Below the pieces are notes generated by a model that had not been told where the DNA came from, ran no database searches, and saw only the letters and a list, made by a program, of their open reading frames with translations. DNA of 64,000 nucleotides from Candidatus Nanoarchaeia archaeon (GTDB lineage: Archaea; Nanobdellota; Nanobdellia; Woesearchaeales; JACPBV01). This document shows positions 42,272 to 51,650 of the stretch, piece after piece (positions within the stretch are counted from its first letter, which is position 1; each line of letters begins with the position of its first letter). Both the position numbers and the translations under genes were made by a program. The stretch covers positions 1-64,000 of the forward strand of contig JANQNH010000021.1 of assembly GCA_028279655.1 (NCBI GenBank), in the 5' to 3' direction.

Positions 42272-43804
42272 ATGCTGGTGGTTATTAATTTCGGTTCTCA
42301 ACTGGCCCATTTGATAGCAAGAAGAGTGAGAGACCTGGGCGTTTATTCTGAAATTGTTCCTTATGACATTTCTGCTGATAAGATAAAGGAGATGGGCCCT
42401 TCTGGGATTATATTATCTGGCGGGCCTTCATCTGTGCATGAGAAAGGGGCTCCTTTGATTGATGAGAAGATATTTGAATTAGGTATCCCTGTTCTTGGCA
42501 TATGTTATGGGCTTCAGCTTATCGGAAAGGTGTTTGGGAAGGTAGAAGAGCACCAGATAAAAGAGTATGGAAAAAAGATCATTGAAGTTAATAAAAATGG
42601 TAAGCTATTGAATGGGCTTTCAAAGAAAGAACAGGTATGGATGAGCCATGGTGATTCTATAACTGCTCTTCCTGGATTTGATATTCTTGCAGATACTGGT
42701 TTCTGCAAGGTTGCTGCTGCCGAGAATAATGAAAAGAAGATCTATGGTGTCCAGTTCCATCCAGAGGTTGTGCATACATTAAAAGGAAACCATATCATTA
42801 AGAACTTTATCTTTGATATATGCAAAGCAAAGAAGGATTTTAACATCAAGGATATGGCAAAGAAGCTTATTGAAGAGATAAAAGAGACAGTTGGAGAGGA
42901 TTCTGTTTTGATGGGGACTTCCGGAGGAGTAGACAGCACTGTTGCTGCTGTATTGCTTCATAAGGCTATCGGAGACAGATTACATTGCATATTCATCGAT
43001 CATGGGCTTGTGAGGAAGAATGAAAGAGAAGAGGTAGAAAATTCTTTTAAGAAGCATTTTCGATTTGAGAATTTCTATTCTGTTGATGCCTCTTCATTAT
43101 TTTTAAAGAAGCTAAAAGGAGTTATTGATCCTGAAGAGAAGAGGAAGATAATAGGGCATACATTTATAGAGGTTTTTGAGAAAAAGGCCAAGGAGCTTGA
43201 AAAATCCAACCCCAAAATCAGGTTTTTGGGCCAGGGAACTATTTATCCGGATAGGATTGAATCTGCCCAGCCTTCGAAGCAGGCTTCAAAGATCAAATCC
43301 CATCATAACCTTACTTTGCCTGAGAAGATGCATCTAAAGGTGATTGAGCCTTTAAAGGACCTGTATAAGGATGGTGTAAGAAAGCTAGGTAAGGAGTTAG
43401 GAGTTGATGATGAACTTTTGAACAGACATCCTTTTCCTGGACCAGGGCTAGGAATAAGGATATTAGGAGAGGTTACTTCAGATAGATTAGACATACTTAG
43501 GGAAGCAGATAATATATTTATAGAAGAATTGCGGTCGTCTGGATATTATAATAAAGTATGGCAGACACTTGCTGCTTTATTTCCTGTCAAGGCAGTGGGG
43601 GTCATGGGAGATGCCCGTACTTATGAATATGTCATAAGTCTTCGTGCTGTTACTTCTGTTGATGCTATGACTGCTGACTGGGCAAAGATACCCAATGATG
43701 TTCTTGAGCGTATTTCTTCCAGGATTGTTAATGAGGTCAAGGGAGTAAATAGGGTTGTCTATGATATCACTCAGAAGCCACCAGGAACAATCGAGTATGA
43801 ATGA
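42272..43804 (+). CDS. guaA: GMP synthase (glutamine-hydrolysing), single-chain
   Basis: 510 residues. Converts XMP to GMP. N-terminal class I amidotransferase (GGPSSVHEKGAP, nucleophile LGICYGLQLIG, QFHPEVVHT), then the ATP pyrophosphatase PP-loop GTSGGVDSTVAAVLL, and the C-terminal dimer domain (HPFPGPGLGIRILGEV, KPPGTIEYE). Many archaea split this enzyme into two genes; here it is one chain of bacterial-type layout. TATTTAAA lies about 25 bases upstream. It ends directly next to the convergent gene at 43805. Confidence 0.96.
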   Translation: MLVVINFGSQLAHLIARRVRDLGVYSEIVPYDISADKIKEMGPSGIILSGGPSSVHEKGAPLIDEKIFELGIPVLGICYGLQLIGKVFGKVEEHQIKEYGKKIIEVNKNGKLLNGLSKKEQVWMSHGDSITALPGFDILADTGFCKVAAAENNEKKIYGVQFHPEVVHTLKGNHIIKNFIFDICKAKKDFNIKDMAKKLIEEIKETVGEDSVLMGTSGGVDSTVAAVLLHKAIGDRLHCIFIDHGLVRKNEREEVENSFKKHFRFENFYSVDASSLFLKKLKGVIDPEEKRKIIGHTFIEVFEKKAKELEKSNPKIRFLGQGTIYPDRIESAQPSKQASKIKSHHNLTLPEKMHLKVIEPLKDLYKDGVRKLGKELGVDDELLNRHPFPGPGLGIRILGEVTSDRLDILREADNIFIEELRSSGYYNKVWQTLAALFPVKAVGVMGDARTYEYVISLRAVTSVDAMTADWAKIPNDVLERISSRIVNEVKGVNRVVYDITQKPPGTIEYE

Positions 43805-44533
43805 TCAGGTTGTGGGAATTGTCTTTCTTATTTGTGCAGCGGTTATGTAATCTTCTCCCTTTAATGCAATCATCACATCAGTATGTTTGCGGAGTGTTCT
43901 TCCTTTTACAGTTCCTCCGAGTATCTCACTACATAAATTACTAGAGTAGTCTGCAAAGCGTGAACCCCCGCTAAATCTATGTAAATCGTCAGCAAGGACC
44001 TGGAACTCTCTTGGTTTTCCTCTTGCACGCATTAGGGGTATCAAGTATTCTCTTAAGATATAGCGCTTGAGATCTGCATCTGAGTAGTCTTTATATGTTC
44101 TCTTTCTTGTATCTTCTGGTAGGACCTTACGGTTACCGTCTTGCTGGTCTAAATAACGCAGAGCATAATATTGTGAGGCCAAAAGAATTGCATGTTTACA
44201 TCTATCAGGACTAGAAAATTCGTTTGGAACATAGAGGATATCACATTCTTTAGGTAAGGCATTCTCATGGGAGATATTATGAAGAAAAGCATGATGAAAT
44301 TTTTGAGGGGCTCTCTTTTGTTCTTTGGTCTGTCTCCCCATTATGATAGTCCTTGCAGTATGCAGTTCCTCCACAGACATATTTACTTTTCTTAGAAAAT
44401 CTTCTGTGTTACATGAAGTATATGCGGCAATTATTATTGGGTCTGCTGTTACTTCAGGCTGAAATATAGAATAAACTACGGCTCTTCCTTCAAGAGCCTC
44501 CCAATCTCCCTGTTTTAATATCATCTCTAACAT
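43805..44533 (-). CDS. Protein of unknown function
   Basis: 242 residues, soluble, with alpha/beta character (GRAVVYSIFQPEVTADPIIIAAYTSCNTEDFL; CDILYVPNEFSSPDRCKHAILLASQYYALRYL) and a C-terminal region LADDLHRFSGGSRFADYSSNLCSEILGGTVKGRTLRKHTD. No membrane segment and no recognised family. Its stop abuts the guaA stop (convergent, no gap). Confidence 0.6.
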   Translation of the reverse strand: MLEMILKQGDWEALEGRAVVYSIFQPEVTADPIIIAAYTSCNTEDFLRKVNMSVEELHTARTIIMGRQTKEQKRAPQKFHHAFLHNISHENALPKECDILYVPNEFSSPDRCKHAILLASQYYALRYLDQQDGNRKVLPEDTRKRTYKDYSDADLKRYILREYLIPLMRARGKPREFQVLADDLHRFSGGSRFADYSSNLCSEILGGTVKGRTLRKHTDVMIALKGEDYITAAQIRKTIPTT

Positions 44534-44621
44534 TCTGGTTATAGGTAGTCTAAATGTACTTATTAATCTTTCTATTTTTGCTACTTACTGATAGTTACAT
44601 ATAGAATTAATCTGTTTTGTG

Positions 44622-45185
44622 TTATGCTTGACCTTTAGATTCTCCTGTTACGACTCCACCTGCTATGAGATGAGATACTCTAATTGGCTCGGGTATTAGT
44701 GATCTCGTGCAGGTTAGCTTTAGAATCTCTTTTGCTTTCTTTTTTGTTATGCCTTTTCTTTGGATATAGATCTGGTTTATTTTTTCAACTGGTCCTGCTT
44801 TTTGCATCAGTTTGAATTTGCTTTGTTTTTTTAGTTTCTTTAGGGTATCTTCTATCTTCTTGAAGTTTGGATATTTTCTTATTACAACCATTACTGGGAT
44901 CTTGGTTTGTTTGTTTAGTTCATGTATATCTATTACGTTGAATCCTGCCAAGGCAATTCCGTTAATAAGTATGCATCTTAATTGTACTTTGTATTTGCTC
45001 TTGTTGATCATCTCTATGAGTTTTTTTGTTGAGTTGTTGCCATCTATAGATACTTTTGTTGTTAGTATCCCGTCCAATAAGGTTCCACCCCTAAAGACTG
45101 TCCCTATGACTATAACGTTTCCTTTTTTGAACTTCTTGAATGGAGAATCGTCAATTCCTATTGTACGTATCTCTTTTTTGTACAT
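44622..45185 (-). CDS. DUF99-family protein
   Basis: 187 residues from the ATG at 45185 (MYKKEIRTIGIDDSPF); a longer in-frame extension upstream would overlap the neighbouring gene. The N-terminal IRTIGIDDSPFKKF, VIVIGTVFRGGTLLDGILTTKVSIDG and LINGIALAGFNVIDI are the DUF99 pattern, an archaeal family with an endonuclease V-like RNase H fold but not proven activity. Ends RVSHLIAGGVVTGES. It overlaps nothing downstream. Confidence 0.82.
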   Translation of the reverse strand: MYKKEIRTIGIDDSPFKKFKKGNVIVIGTVFRGGTLLDGILTTKVSIDGNNSTKKLIEMINKSKYKVQLRCILINGIALAGFNVIDIHELNKQTKIPVMVVIRKYPNFKKIEDTLKKLKKQSKFKLMQKAGPVEKINQIYIQRKGITKKKAKEILKLTCTRSLIPEPIRVSHLIAGGVVTGESKGQA

Positions 45186-45192
45186 TTTAAGA

Positions 45193-45522
45193 TTAATGAA
45201 GCCTGTAGAGGCCTTCTGCAACCATTAGAGCAGCTGTAACTAAAGGGGCGGTTGAGGAAACTGCTTCTGGGAGAAATGTTTTTACGAAGTATAATGCTGC
45301 TATTATAATGAATATCAGAGGTACACCTATTCCTATTATCTTATTTGTCCCTCCTGTTATATTTCCTACAATGGCGAATGCTTCATGTGCAATGAAAATA
45401 ACTATGCCTATTACCACTAGGTTATAATCTAGAAAGGTATCTGGGATTATCTCAAAATAGGTCAGACCTATAAAGATACCGAAGAGGATAAGCACTATCC
45501 CTGTGATTCTAGCTAATACCAT
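45193..45522 (-). CDS. Small membrane protein
   Basis: 109 residues with four hydrophobic helices (about 4-24, 32-52, 62-82, 88-105). No charged loop long enough for a soluble domain. It ends 7 bases before the DUF99 start, and is divergent from glmS. Function unknown. Confidence 0.65.
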   Translation of the reverse strand: MVLARITGIVLILFGIFIGLTYFEIIPDTFLDYNLVVIGIVIFIAHEAFAIVGNITGGTNKIIGIGVPLIFIIIAALYFVKTFLPEAVSSTAPLVTAALMVAEGLYRLH

Positions 45523-45537
45523 TTTAATTCATAATGC

Positions 45538-45544
45538 TTATAAA
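45538..45544 (+). promoter_or_regulatory. TATA box of glmS
   Basis: TTATAAA, 25 bases upstream of the glmS ATG at 45570, predicting leaderless transcription. The closer TATATAAA at 45562-45569 abuts the ATG and is too near to serve this start. Confidence 0.5.
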
Positions 45545-45569
45545 GACATTATCGATTCCTCTATATAAA

Positions 45570-47396
45570 ATGTGTGGTATTGTTGGGTATATTGGGGGTA
45601 GGCAAGCCAGTGGAATTTTATTAAACTCAATCAAAAGATTAGAGTATAGAGGGTATGATTCAGCTGGTATAGCGACCACTATTGGAGGCAAGATTCTCCT
45701 TAAAAAGGATATTGGAAAGATAGACGAAGTAGATAAAAAAGTGAATTTTTCCGAATTAAAAGGTGATATCGGCATTGCACATACGAGATGGGCTACTTGC
45801 GGGAAGGTAACTAAAGATAATGCCCACCCACATACTGGCTGCGGTGGAAAGATTGCGATCATCCATAATGGAATCATCGAGAACCACTCTGAACTACATG
45901 AAGAGTTGGCTGAGAAAGGACATAGGTTTGTTTCTGAAACTGATACAGAGGTGATTGTACACCTTATTGAAGATAATTACAAGGGAGATCTCAAGGAAGC
46001 TGTATTGGTGGCTTTGAAGAAGCTGGAAGGATCTTATGCGCTGGGTGTTATCCATTCTGATCATAATGAACTGGTAGCTGCCAGGAATGATAGCCCTTTG
46101 ATCATTGGTGTTGGAGATGGAGAGAACTTTATCGCTTCTGACGTCCCTGCTATTTTAGACCATACAAAGAAGGTCATCTATCTTGATAACGAGGAAGTTG
46201 CAGTCCTGAAAAAAGATGGATTAGAGGTGTTTGGTCTTGATGGCAATAAAAGAGAGAAGGAGGTCCATGAGGTAGATTGGGATTCTACGCAGGCAGAGAA
46301 ACAAGGATATAAACATTTTATGCTAAAGGAGATCTTTGAGCAGCCTCAAGCTGTTACCGAAGCCATAAAAGGCAGGGTGGAGGATTCTAACATAATGATA
46401 AAGGATGAGATTGGCCTTAGTGAAGAGCAGATTAAGAAGATTAACAGGATAATAATCGTTGCTTGTGGAACCTCGTGGCACGCTGGCCTGGTTGGGGAGT
46501 TTATGCTTGAGGAATTGGTGGATATACCTGTTGAAGTTGAGTATGCATCTGAATTTAGGTATAGGGACCCTATTGTTGATGAAAATACGCTTGTAATCGC
46601 AATCTCACAAAGTGGAGAAACTGCCGATACCTTGGCTGCCTTAAGGGAAGCGAAGAAAAAAGGAGCTAAGGTAGTTTCTATTGTCAACGTCAAAGGAAGC
46701 TCTATAGACAGGGAATCTGACAGCGTTATCTATACATATGCTGGTCCTGAGATAGGTGTTGCTTCTACAAAGGCATTCACTTCACAGTTGGTCGTTTTGT
46801 ACCTCATCACTGTATATTTTGGAAAACTAAAGGGGTTGCTGCCTGAGGAACAGGTAAGAAACAGGGTTAGGGACCTTAGGAAGCTGCCTCTGCAGATGCA
46901 GTCTGTTTTAGAGGAGAAGGATTACATTAAGCTGCATGCTGAAAAGTTCTATCAGAGGAAAAATGCATTGTATTTGGGGAGAGGGATTAACTACCCTATT
47001 GCTCTGGAGGGTGCCCTGAAGCTAAAGGAGATCTCTTATATACATGCTGAGGGGTATCCTGCTGCTGAGATGAAACATGGTCCTATTGCCCTTATAGATA
47101 AGGATATGCCTGTTGTATTTATTGCCACCAAGGACGACAGAACATATAAGAAGGTCCTAAGCAATATCGAGGAGGTCAAGTCCAGAGGGGGGGAGGTAAT
47201 TGCCATCGAAAGCAAAGGGGATGACGATGTTAAGAAAATAGTCGACCATAATTTTTATATTCCTGAGAATTCATATATATTGACACCAATATTGGCTGTG
47301 ATTCCTCTGCAATTGTTGGCTTATTATATCGCTGATCTAAAAGGATGTAGCGTCGATAATCCCCGCAACCTCGCTAAAGCGGTAAGTGTGGAGTAA
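45570..47396 (+). CDS. glmS: Glutamine-fructose-6-phosphate aminotransferase
   Basis: 608 residues from the ATG at 45570, which makes Cys2 the N-terminal nucleophile after Met removal (MCGIVGYIGG). Makes glucosamine-6-phosphate for surface sugars. Class II amidotransferase (RWATCGKVTKDNAHPH, HNGIIENHSELH), then two SIS domains (ACGTSWHAGLVGEF, ISQSGETADTLAAL, LGRGINYPIALEGALKLKEISYIHAEGYPAAEMKHGPIALI), ending DNPRNLAKAVSVE. Upstream in-frame codons are not conserved. Confidence 0.96.
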   Translation: MCGIVGYIGGRQASGILLNSIKRLEYRGYDSAGIATTIGGKILLKKDIGKIDEVDKKVNFSELKGDIGIAHTRWATCGKVTKDNAHPHTGCGGKIAIIHNGIIENHSELHEELAEKGHRFVSETDTEVIVHLIEDNYKGDLKEAVLVALKKLEGSYALGVIHSDHNELVAARNDSPLIIGVGDGENFIASDVPAILDHTKKVIYLDNEEVAVLKKDGLEVFGLDGNKREKEVHEVDWDSTQAEKQGYKHFMLKEIFEQPQAVTEAIKGRVEDSNIMIKDEIGLSEEQIKKINRIIIVACGTSWHAGLVGEFMLEELVDIPVEVEYASEFRYRDPIVDENTLVIAISQSGETADTLAALREAKKKGAKVVSIVNVKGSSIDRESDSVIYTYAGPEIGVASTKAFTSQLVVLYLITVYFGKLKGLLPEEQVRNRVRDLRKLPLQMQSVLEEKDYIKLHAEKFYQRKNALYLGRGINYPIALEGALKLKEISYIHAEGYPAAEMKHGPIALIDKDMPVVFIATKDDRTYKKVLSNIEEVKSRGGEVIAIESKGDDDVKKIVDHNFYIPENSYILTPILAVIPLQLLAYYIADLKGCSVDNPRNLAKAVSVE

Positions 47397-47432
47397 CCAA
47401 TAAATCTTATTATTTCTGTTACAATAGAAAGA

Positions 47433-47440
47433 TTTAAATA
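47433..47440 (+). promoter_or_regulatory. TATA box of the glmS-adjacent endonuclease gene
   Basis: TTTAAATA, 32 bases before the ATG at 47473. It shows the endonuclease gene can be expressed independently of glmS. Confidence 0.45.
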
Positions 47441-47472
47441 TTTTAGTTGTTTTCCAATAATAGGGCATTCTT

Positions 47473-48945
47473 ATGAAAACAACAAAATTCAAATCGATTG
47501 TAAAGAAAGGAAATAATAAAGGAGTTGGTTTTATCTCTATACCGCTCGAAAAAAGAAATCTTTTTTCTATAAATGATCAAATAAAGATAATTGTAAACTC
47601 AAGAATTGAATTTTTCTCCAGAGTGAAATTTCATGGCACTAAGGGATTCTATGTTCCTTATAAAATTATGATTAAAAATAAATTATTGGATAAAGATGTT
47701 GATGTAGAAGTGGAAAAAATTGATGGGTTTTTTACAACTATTGGAAATAGGGGTGGAATCTATATTCCCCAGAACATAGCTGAAAAATACTTTTTGAAAT
47801 CTGGAGATATAGTAGAAATAGAATCTAAGATAAATAATGAAAAGATTAAAAGATACTGTCTTATCCATCTTAGGGAAAGAGGAAAGACTAGAGAATATAG
47901 GTGTATGTTTGATCTCAAAATACCTAATCAAAAAGGAATCTTCAAATTACTTAGAAAATTACCTAAGAAGTTACAGAATACTCATTTCCTGAAAGATATT
48001 TTAAAAAACTTTAATTTTGCTGAGATTGATAATGAAAGAATAATCAATTATTACGGCAATAGGGTGCCCATTATCATTAATTCTAAGATAGATATTGATA
48101 AAATTGCTTATTATCTTGGTTGTTATTTTGCAGATGGTACTAAAAGAGGAACTCATTGGGGAATCTGTGCCTCTACTTTTGAACAGGCAATATACTTTAA
48201 AAAAATGCATGAAAGATTAATCGGAGATTCAAGGATAGTTTTTAGTATAACTTATTGTGATCCTAAAAATATAGAACAAGATGCTCTTAAAGTGGATATT
48301 ATTAATAGATGGGAAAGGAATACTAATATTAAGTTAAAAGGAATAAGTGTTAGAATAATCTCCACCAAATATGAAAATGCCGGAAATAGGAATCCATATG
48401 GCTCATTAATTTTTAAAGAAAACAGGGAATTAATAAGAATATATTATGTGATGTTATTATCCTTTTTGTTTTATAAAATTAAAAAAGACAATGACAAAAG
48501 AATTGCCCTAGATTTTATTTTAGGTGTATTAGAAGGGGATGGTTCTGTAAATGCAAAAAAGAAAGGGCATATAATAATCACATCTAACTTTAAAGAGTTA
48601 AAGATTCTTGAAGATTTATTTAAAATTGCAAATATTAATTATGGGTTTTATATGGAAGACAAAAATAAGGGATATATAAGAATCGGGTCTCTAGAAGTAA
48701 TTAGGAACATCTCAATCCTAAAAGACAGACTATTCAAATATTATCCAAAAAGAAGAAGAATACTGAAAGAAAGATTAGCTCAAACTGGTTGTGCTAGGTT
48801 TTTACTAGGTGAGTCTAAAAGAACATCTAATTGGTTGATTGGGCAATTAAATGATTATGGGATTTTAAATGGTAAGGGGAATTTAACAGAATTTGGGAAA
48901 AAAACACAAAAAGATTTAAAGGAATTCCTATTATCGAAGGATTAG
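47473..48945 (+). CDS. Free-standing LAGLIDADG endonuclease with AbrB-like N-terminal region
   Basis: 490 residues. The N-terminal part contains a swapped-hairpin-like motif (TTIGNRGGIYIPQNIAEKYFLKSGDIVEIE, about 88-117) and a likely second degenerate unit before it. The nuclease core has two LAGLIDADG motifs, YYLGCYFADGT (about 213-223) and FILGVLEGDGSV (about 348-359). The C-terminal part is a basic helical domain, perhaps winged helix. It is markedly AT-rich and Lys/Ile/Asn-rich compared with glmS. It is neither an intein nor inside an intron that I can see. The GNAT gene starts 1 base after the stop. Confidence 0.85.
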   Translation: MKTTKFKSIVKKGNNKGVGFISIPLEKRNLFSINDQIKIIVNSRIEFFSRVKFHGTKGFYVPYKIMIKNKLLDKDVDVEVEKIDGFFTTIGNRGGIYIPQNIAEKYFLKSGDIVEIESKINNEKIKRYCLIHLRERGKTREYRCMFDLKIPNQKGIFKLLRKLPKKLQNTHFLKDILKNFNFAEIDNERIINYYGNRVPIIINSKIDIDKIAYYLGCYFADGTKRGTHWGICASTFEQAIYFKKMHERLIGDSRIVFSITYCDPKNIEQDALKVDIINRWERNTNIKLKGISVRIISTKYENAGNRNPYGSLIFKENRELIRIYYVMLLSFLFYKIKKDNDKRIALDFILGVLEGDGSVNAKKKGHIIITSNFKELKILEDLFKIANINYGFYMEDKNKGYIRIGSLEVIRNISILKDRLFKYYPKRRRILKERLAQTGCARFLLGESKRTSNWLIGQLNDYGILNGKGNLTEFGKKTQKDLKEFLLSKD

Positions 48946-48946
48946 A

Positions 48947-49414
48947 ATGAAATTCAGAAAAGCTAAAGGGAAGGATGCTGTCGGGATTGCTACTGTACTT
49001 AAGGAATGTTATAATATTTATTCTATACAGGAAGGAGTTAAGGTTTTTGAGGAAGAGGTTTCTAAAAGGTATAACTTTATTGTTGCGGATGATGATGGAC
49101 GTATAGCTGGACTTACAACATGGCAGATGCATGGCCTTCCAAAGCATGGACTTTGTGAGCTGGATAGAATTGCGGTTTTGAAAGAATATAGGGGGAAAGA
49201 CCTAGGGAAGGCTTTGTTTAGGGCTTTGGTGAAGGCTGCATCAGAGGCGTATAAGAAACAGGGTTTTAGGTTGCGTAAGTTGTATATATTGACCCATGCT
49301 GACAATAAGATAGCTCAGGCATTCTATAAAAAGATGGGCTGTAAGCATGAGACTACCCTAAAGAACCATTATTATAAAGGAAAAGACGAGTTTGTGTTTA
49401 GTCTATTCTTCTGA
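48947..49414 (+). CDS. GNAT-family N-acetyltransferase
   Basis: 155 residues, one GNAT domain. Acetyl-CoA site ELDRIAVLKEYRGKDLGKALFRALVKAA (the RxxGxG/A-like turn is RGKDLGKA), then LYILTHADNKIAQAFYKKMGCKHE and a C-terminal strand. Substrate unknown. The ATG follows the endonuclease stop by 1 base. If the endonuclease gene is an insertion, glmS and this acetyltransferase may once have been adjacent, which would suit amino-sugar acetylation (inference). Confidence 0.85.
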   Translation: MKFRKAKGKDAVGIATVLKECYNIYSIQEGVKVFEEEVSKRYNFIVADDDGRIAGLTTWQMHGLPKHGLCELDRIAVLKEYRGKDLGKALFRALVKAASEAYKKQGFRLRKLYILTHADNKIAQAFYKKMGCKHETTLKNHYYKGKDEFVFSLFF

Positions 49415-49415
49415 A

Positions 49416-50099
49416 CTATGCTGCCTGTAGTTGTGGCGAATATTGATTCGTTTGTTGAGTAGAGTAAGATTCATTTGGAACATCCTTCTTTGCCCTTCTT
49501 AGACCCACATAATCTACAAGAAAACCTATTACGGCTGCAATTGGTACGTGCAATACCGGACTAGCAAAGAAAACATTGAGTAGCATAAGGGGTGCTGTAA
49601 GATACATTCCTTTCATTATCTGAAGTATTGACCTAAATGACCTGTATATCCCCTTTGTAGTTTGTTTTGTGGATAAGTGATCAGTTGGAGCAACATATGC
49701 ACTACTAACTGCAGGATAAATTGCTCCGTTAACCAATGCTCTGCTTGTTATTTTATCAACATCAAGTGTTCCTGTAGAAATTGTCTTTGGGATAGTATCA
49801 ACAGGAAAATACTTGTTCATAAGTCCATAACTATAGTGGATATACGGGCTCACTAAAGCACCAAAGTACATTCCCTTGACTACTTCATCAAGATATCTTG
49901 GGTTTCTATTCTCTTTTTTTGCTTCATTCTTTTCCTTTACCATCTTTGAAGCAACCAGCGAACCAGTCAGGACAGCATGGTCTCTAACTGCTTCAGCTGT
50001 AAGTCCCATTAAACCTATGGAAGCAAAAGTTAGTGCTGATAGTAATGCTGTTCTTTTCATTACTCTAAATGTTTTTTTTACTATTTCTTCTAAAGCCAT
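49416..50099 (-). CDS. Membrane protein of unknown function
   Basis: 227 residues with three or four hydrophobic helices (about 13-33, 76-90, 125-140, 165-195), ending in a Gln/Pro-rich tail (YSTQQTNQYSPQLQAA). The layout (short soluble N-terminus, spaced helices, polar tail) recalls the gene at 4104-4880, but clear homology cannot be claimed. Divergent from the Lrp-like regulator, sharing a roughly 100-base AT-rich promoter region. Convergent with the GNAT gene, 1 base apart. Confidence 0.65.
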   Translation of the reverse strand: MALEEIVKKTFRVMKRTALLSALTFASIGLMGLTAEAVRDHAVLTGSLVASKMVKEKNEAKKENRNPRYLDEVVKGMYFGALVSPYIHYSYGLMNKYFPVDTIPKTISTGTLDVDKITSRALVNGAIYPAVSSAYVAPTDHLSTKQTTKGIYRSFRSILQIMKGMYLTAPLMLLNVFFASPVLHVPIAAVIGFLVDYVGLRRAKKDVPNESYSTQQTNQYSPQLQAA

Positions 50100-50197
50100 T
50101 AGTTTTATAAGTTAATGAAGTATATATAAAATATTTTTATAAAATTTTTACTAAAAGGGTAATATTTATATAGTAATTCCATTTTATGTAAATAATA

Positions 50198-51226
50198 ATG
50201 GTAAAAATTGATGTAAAGGATAAGAAGATACTCTACCAGTTAGAGTTAGATGCCATGCAAAGTTATAGCAGTATATCAAAGAAAGTTGGACTCTCCAGGG
50301 AAGTTGTTAACTATAGAATTAAGCGTCTGGAGAGATTAGGTGTTATAGACAGGTATGTAACAATCTTAAATACAAAAAAAGCAGGTTATAGTTCATTCAA
50401 ATGGTATATCCAGTTTGAGAATGTTGATGATAGCAAACTTAGGGAAATAATCAATGAGTTCAAAAAACACCCATATTGTGTATGGATACAGACCTGCACT
50501 GGTAGATGGGATTTAATCATTGTCCTTTTTGTTTTGTCCCCCACCCATTTTAAAGAGATTACTAGCTACTTTTTTGCTAGGTACAATAAATATATGAGGG
50601 AAACAAATTTCATTATAGAACTTGGTGTCTATCACTTTAAGAAGAAATATATATGGGGAGAAAAATCTTCACTTAAAAAAACACCTTATTTTGGGGGAGA
50701 ACCTGAAAAAGTAAAGTTGGGTAAAGAAGAGATTAAGATTCTTATCCAGCTTTGTGAAAATCCAAAGCAGAATATAGTCGATATCATGGGAAAGACTGAC
50801 CTTTCTATTGATGTTATAAAGAATCGTCTAAAGAAAATGAAGAATAATGGACTGATTCAAGGATCTAGAGTTGAGATTAATAATGCAAAATTGGGTTTTG
50901 AATCTTACAAAATACTACTGAAAACTAAATTCATAAGTAAAGAGAAAGAACAATTGTTTTTAAACTACTTAAATCATAATAAAAATGTATGTGATGTGAT
51001 CCATTGTATTGGTAATTGGGACATGGAAATCAATATTGATGTCAGAAATAGTGTTGAATTCCATAATGTCATCATGGAAATGAAGAATGCTTTTTCTGAA
51101 ATTATTAAAGGTTATGACCCAATCCAGTTATTTGAAAATTATAAGACTAATTTCTTTCCAATGGGGGAATATCTACTAAAGAATTCAAATCTTCCTATAA
51201 AAACACATAGAAGTCCTCTTAATTAA
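50198..51226 (+). CDS. Lrp/AsnC-like regulator with two tandem units
   Basis: 342 residues. Two HTH-plus-RAM-like units in one chain: unit 1 HTH at DVKDKKILYQLELDAMQSYSSISKKVGLSREVVNYRIKRLERLGVIDRYV, unit 2 HTH at LGKEEIKILIQLCENPKQNIVDIMGKTDLSIDVIKNRLKKMKNNGLIQG; each is followed by a ferredoxin-like ligand part (WIQTCTGRWDLIIVLFV; VIHCIGNWDMEINIDV). Ordinary Lrp proteins have one unit and dimerise, so this is a built-in dimer. It overlaps the end of the convergent GNAT gene by 8 bases. Confidence 0.82.
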   Translation: MVKIDVKDKKILYQLELDAMQSYSSISKKVGLSREVVNYRIKRLERLGVIDRYVTILNTKKAGYSSFKWYIQFENVDDSKLREIINEFKKHPYCVWIQTCTGRWDLIIVLFVLSPTHFKEITSYFFARYNKYMRETNFIIELGVYHFKKKYIWGEKSSLKKTPYFGGEPEKVKLGKEEIKILIQLCENPKQNIVDIMGKTDLSIDVIKNRLKKMKNNGLIQGSRVEINNAKLGFESYKILLKTKFISKEKEQLFLNYLNHNKNVCDVIHCIGNWDMEINIDVRNSVEFHNVIMEMKNAFSEIIKGYDPIQLFENYKTNFFPMGEYLLKNSNLPIKTHRSPLN

Positions 51227-51650
51227 AAGGATATTCCATCCTAAAGTGTTCTATCTTTCCAAATAATGTATGGGATTTTGCTGTTTTTTTGTATCCTAGT
51301 TTTTTGTAGAATGGAACTGCTTCTTTTCTTGCATTCAGTACTATCTTATTAAGTTTTAATTCTCTTGCTTTCTCATGTATTTTGGATAATATTGTTTTTC
51401 CAATCCCTTGTTTCCTGTAATCTTGAGATACTGCCATGAATCTTATCTGACCTTCTTCATCGCTATTCTTATGCAACCTACCAACCCCCACTAATTTATC
51501 ATTATCAAAGGCGGCTATGTGATAGGCTTCTTCTTCTAGCTCGTCTTTTTCAGAGCCTTTTGGCTGATTCCATGGTTTTCTAAGAAGTTCCCACCTAAGC
51601 TGATAGTAAGAATCGAGTTCTTCTTTTTTTGGTTCTCTTATTCCTATCAT
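51219..51650 (-). CDS. GNAT-family N-acetyltransferase
   Basis: 143 residues, one GNAT domain: VGVGRLHKNSDEEGQIRFMAVSQDYRKQGIGKTILSKIHEKA (acetyl-CoA loop RKQGIG), then IVLNARKEAVPFYKKLGYKKTAKSH. N-terminal LRKPWNQPKGSEKDELEEEAYHIAA fits the ElaA/YjgM-like subgroup. It overlaps the tRNA methyltransferase gene by 4 bases upstream, so both are transcribed together. Confidence 0.85.
   Translation of the reverse strand: MIGIREPKKEELDSYYQLRWELLRKPWNQPKGSEKDELEEEAYHIAAFDNDKLVGVGRLHKNSDEEGQIRFMAVSQDYRKQGIGKTILSKIHEKARELKLNKIVLNARKEAVPFYKKLGYKKTAKSHTLFGKIEHFRMEYPFN

Noticed and set aside
45562..45569. TATATAAA directly before glmS as its TATA box
   Set aside because: It abuts the ATG, and the archaeal start point lies about 25 bases downstream of the box. 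The TTATAAA at 45538 has the right spacing.
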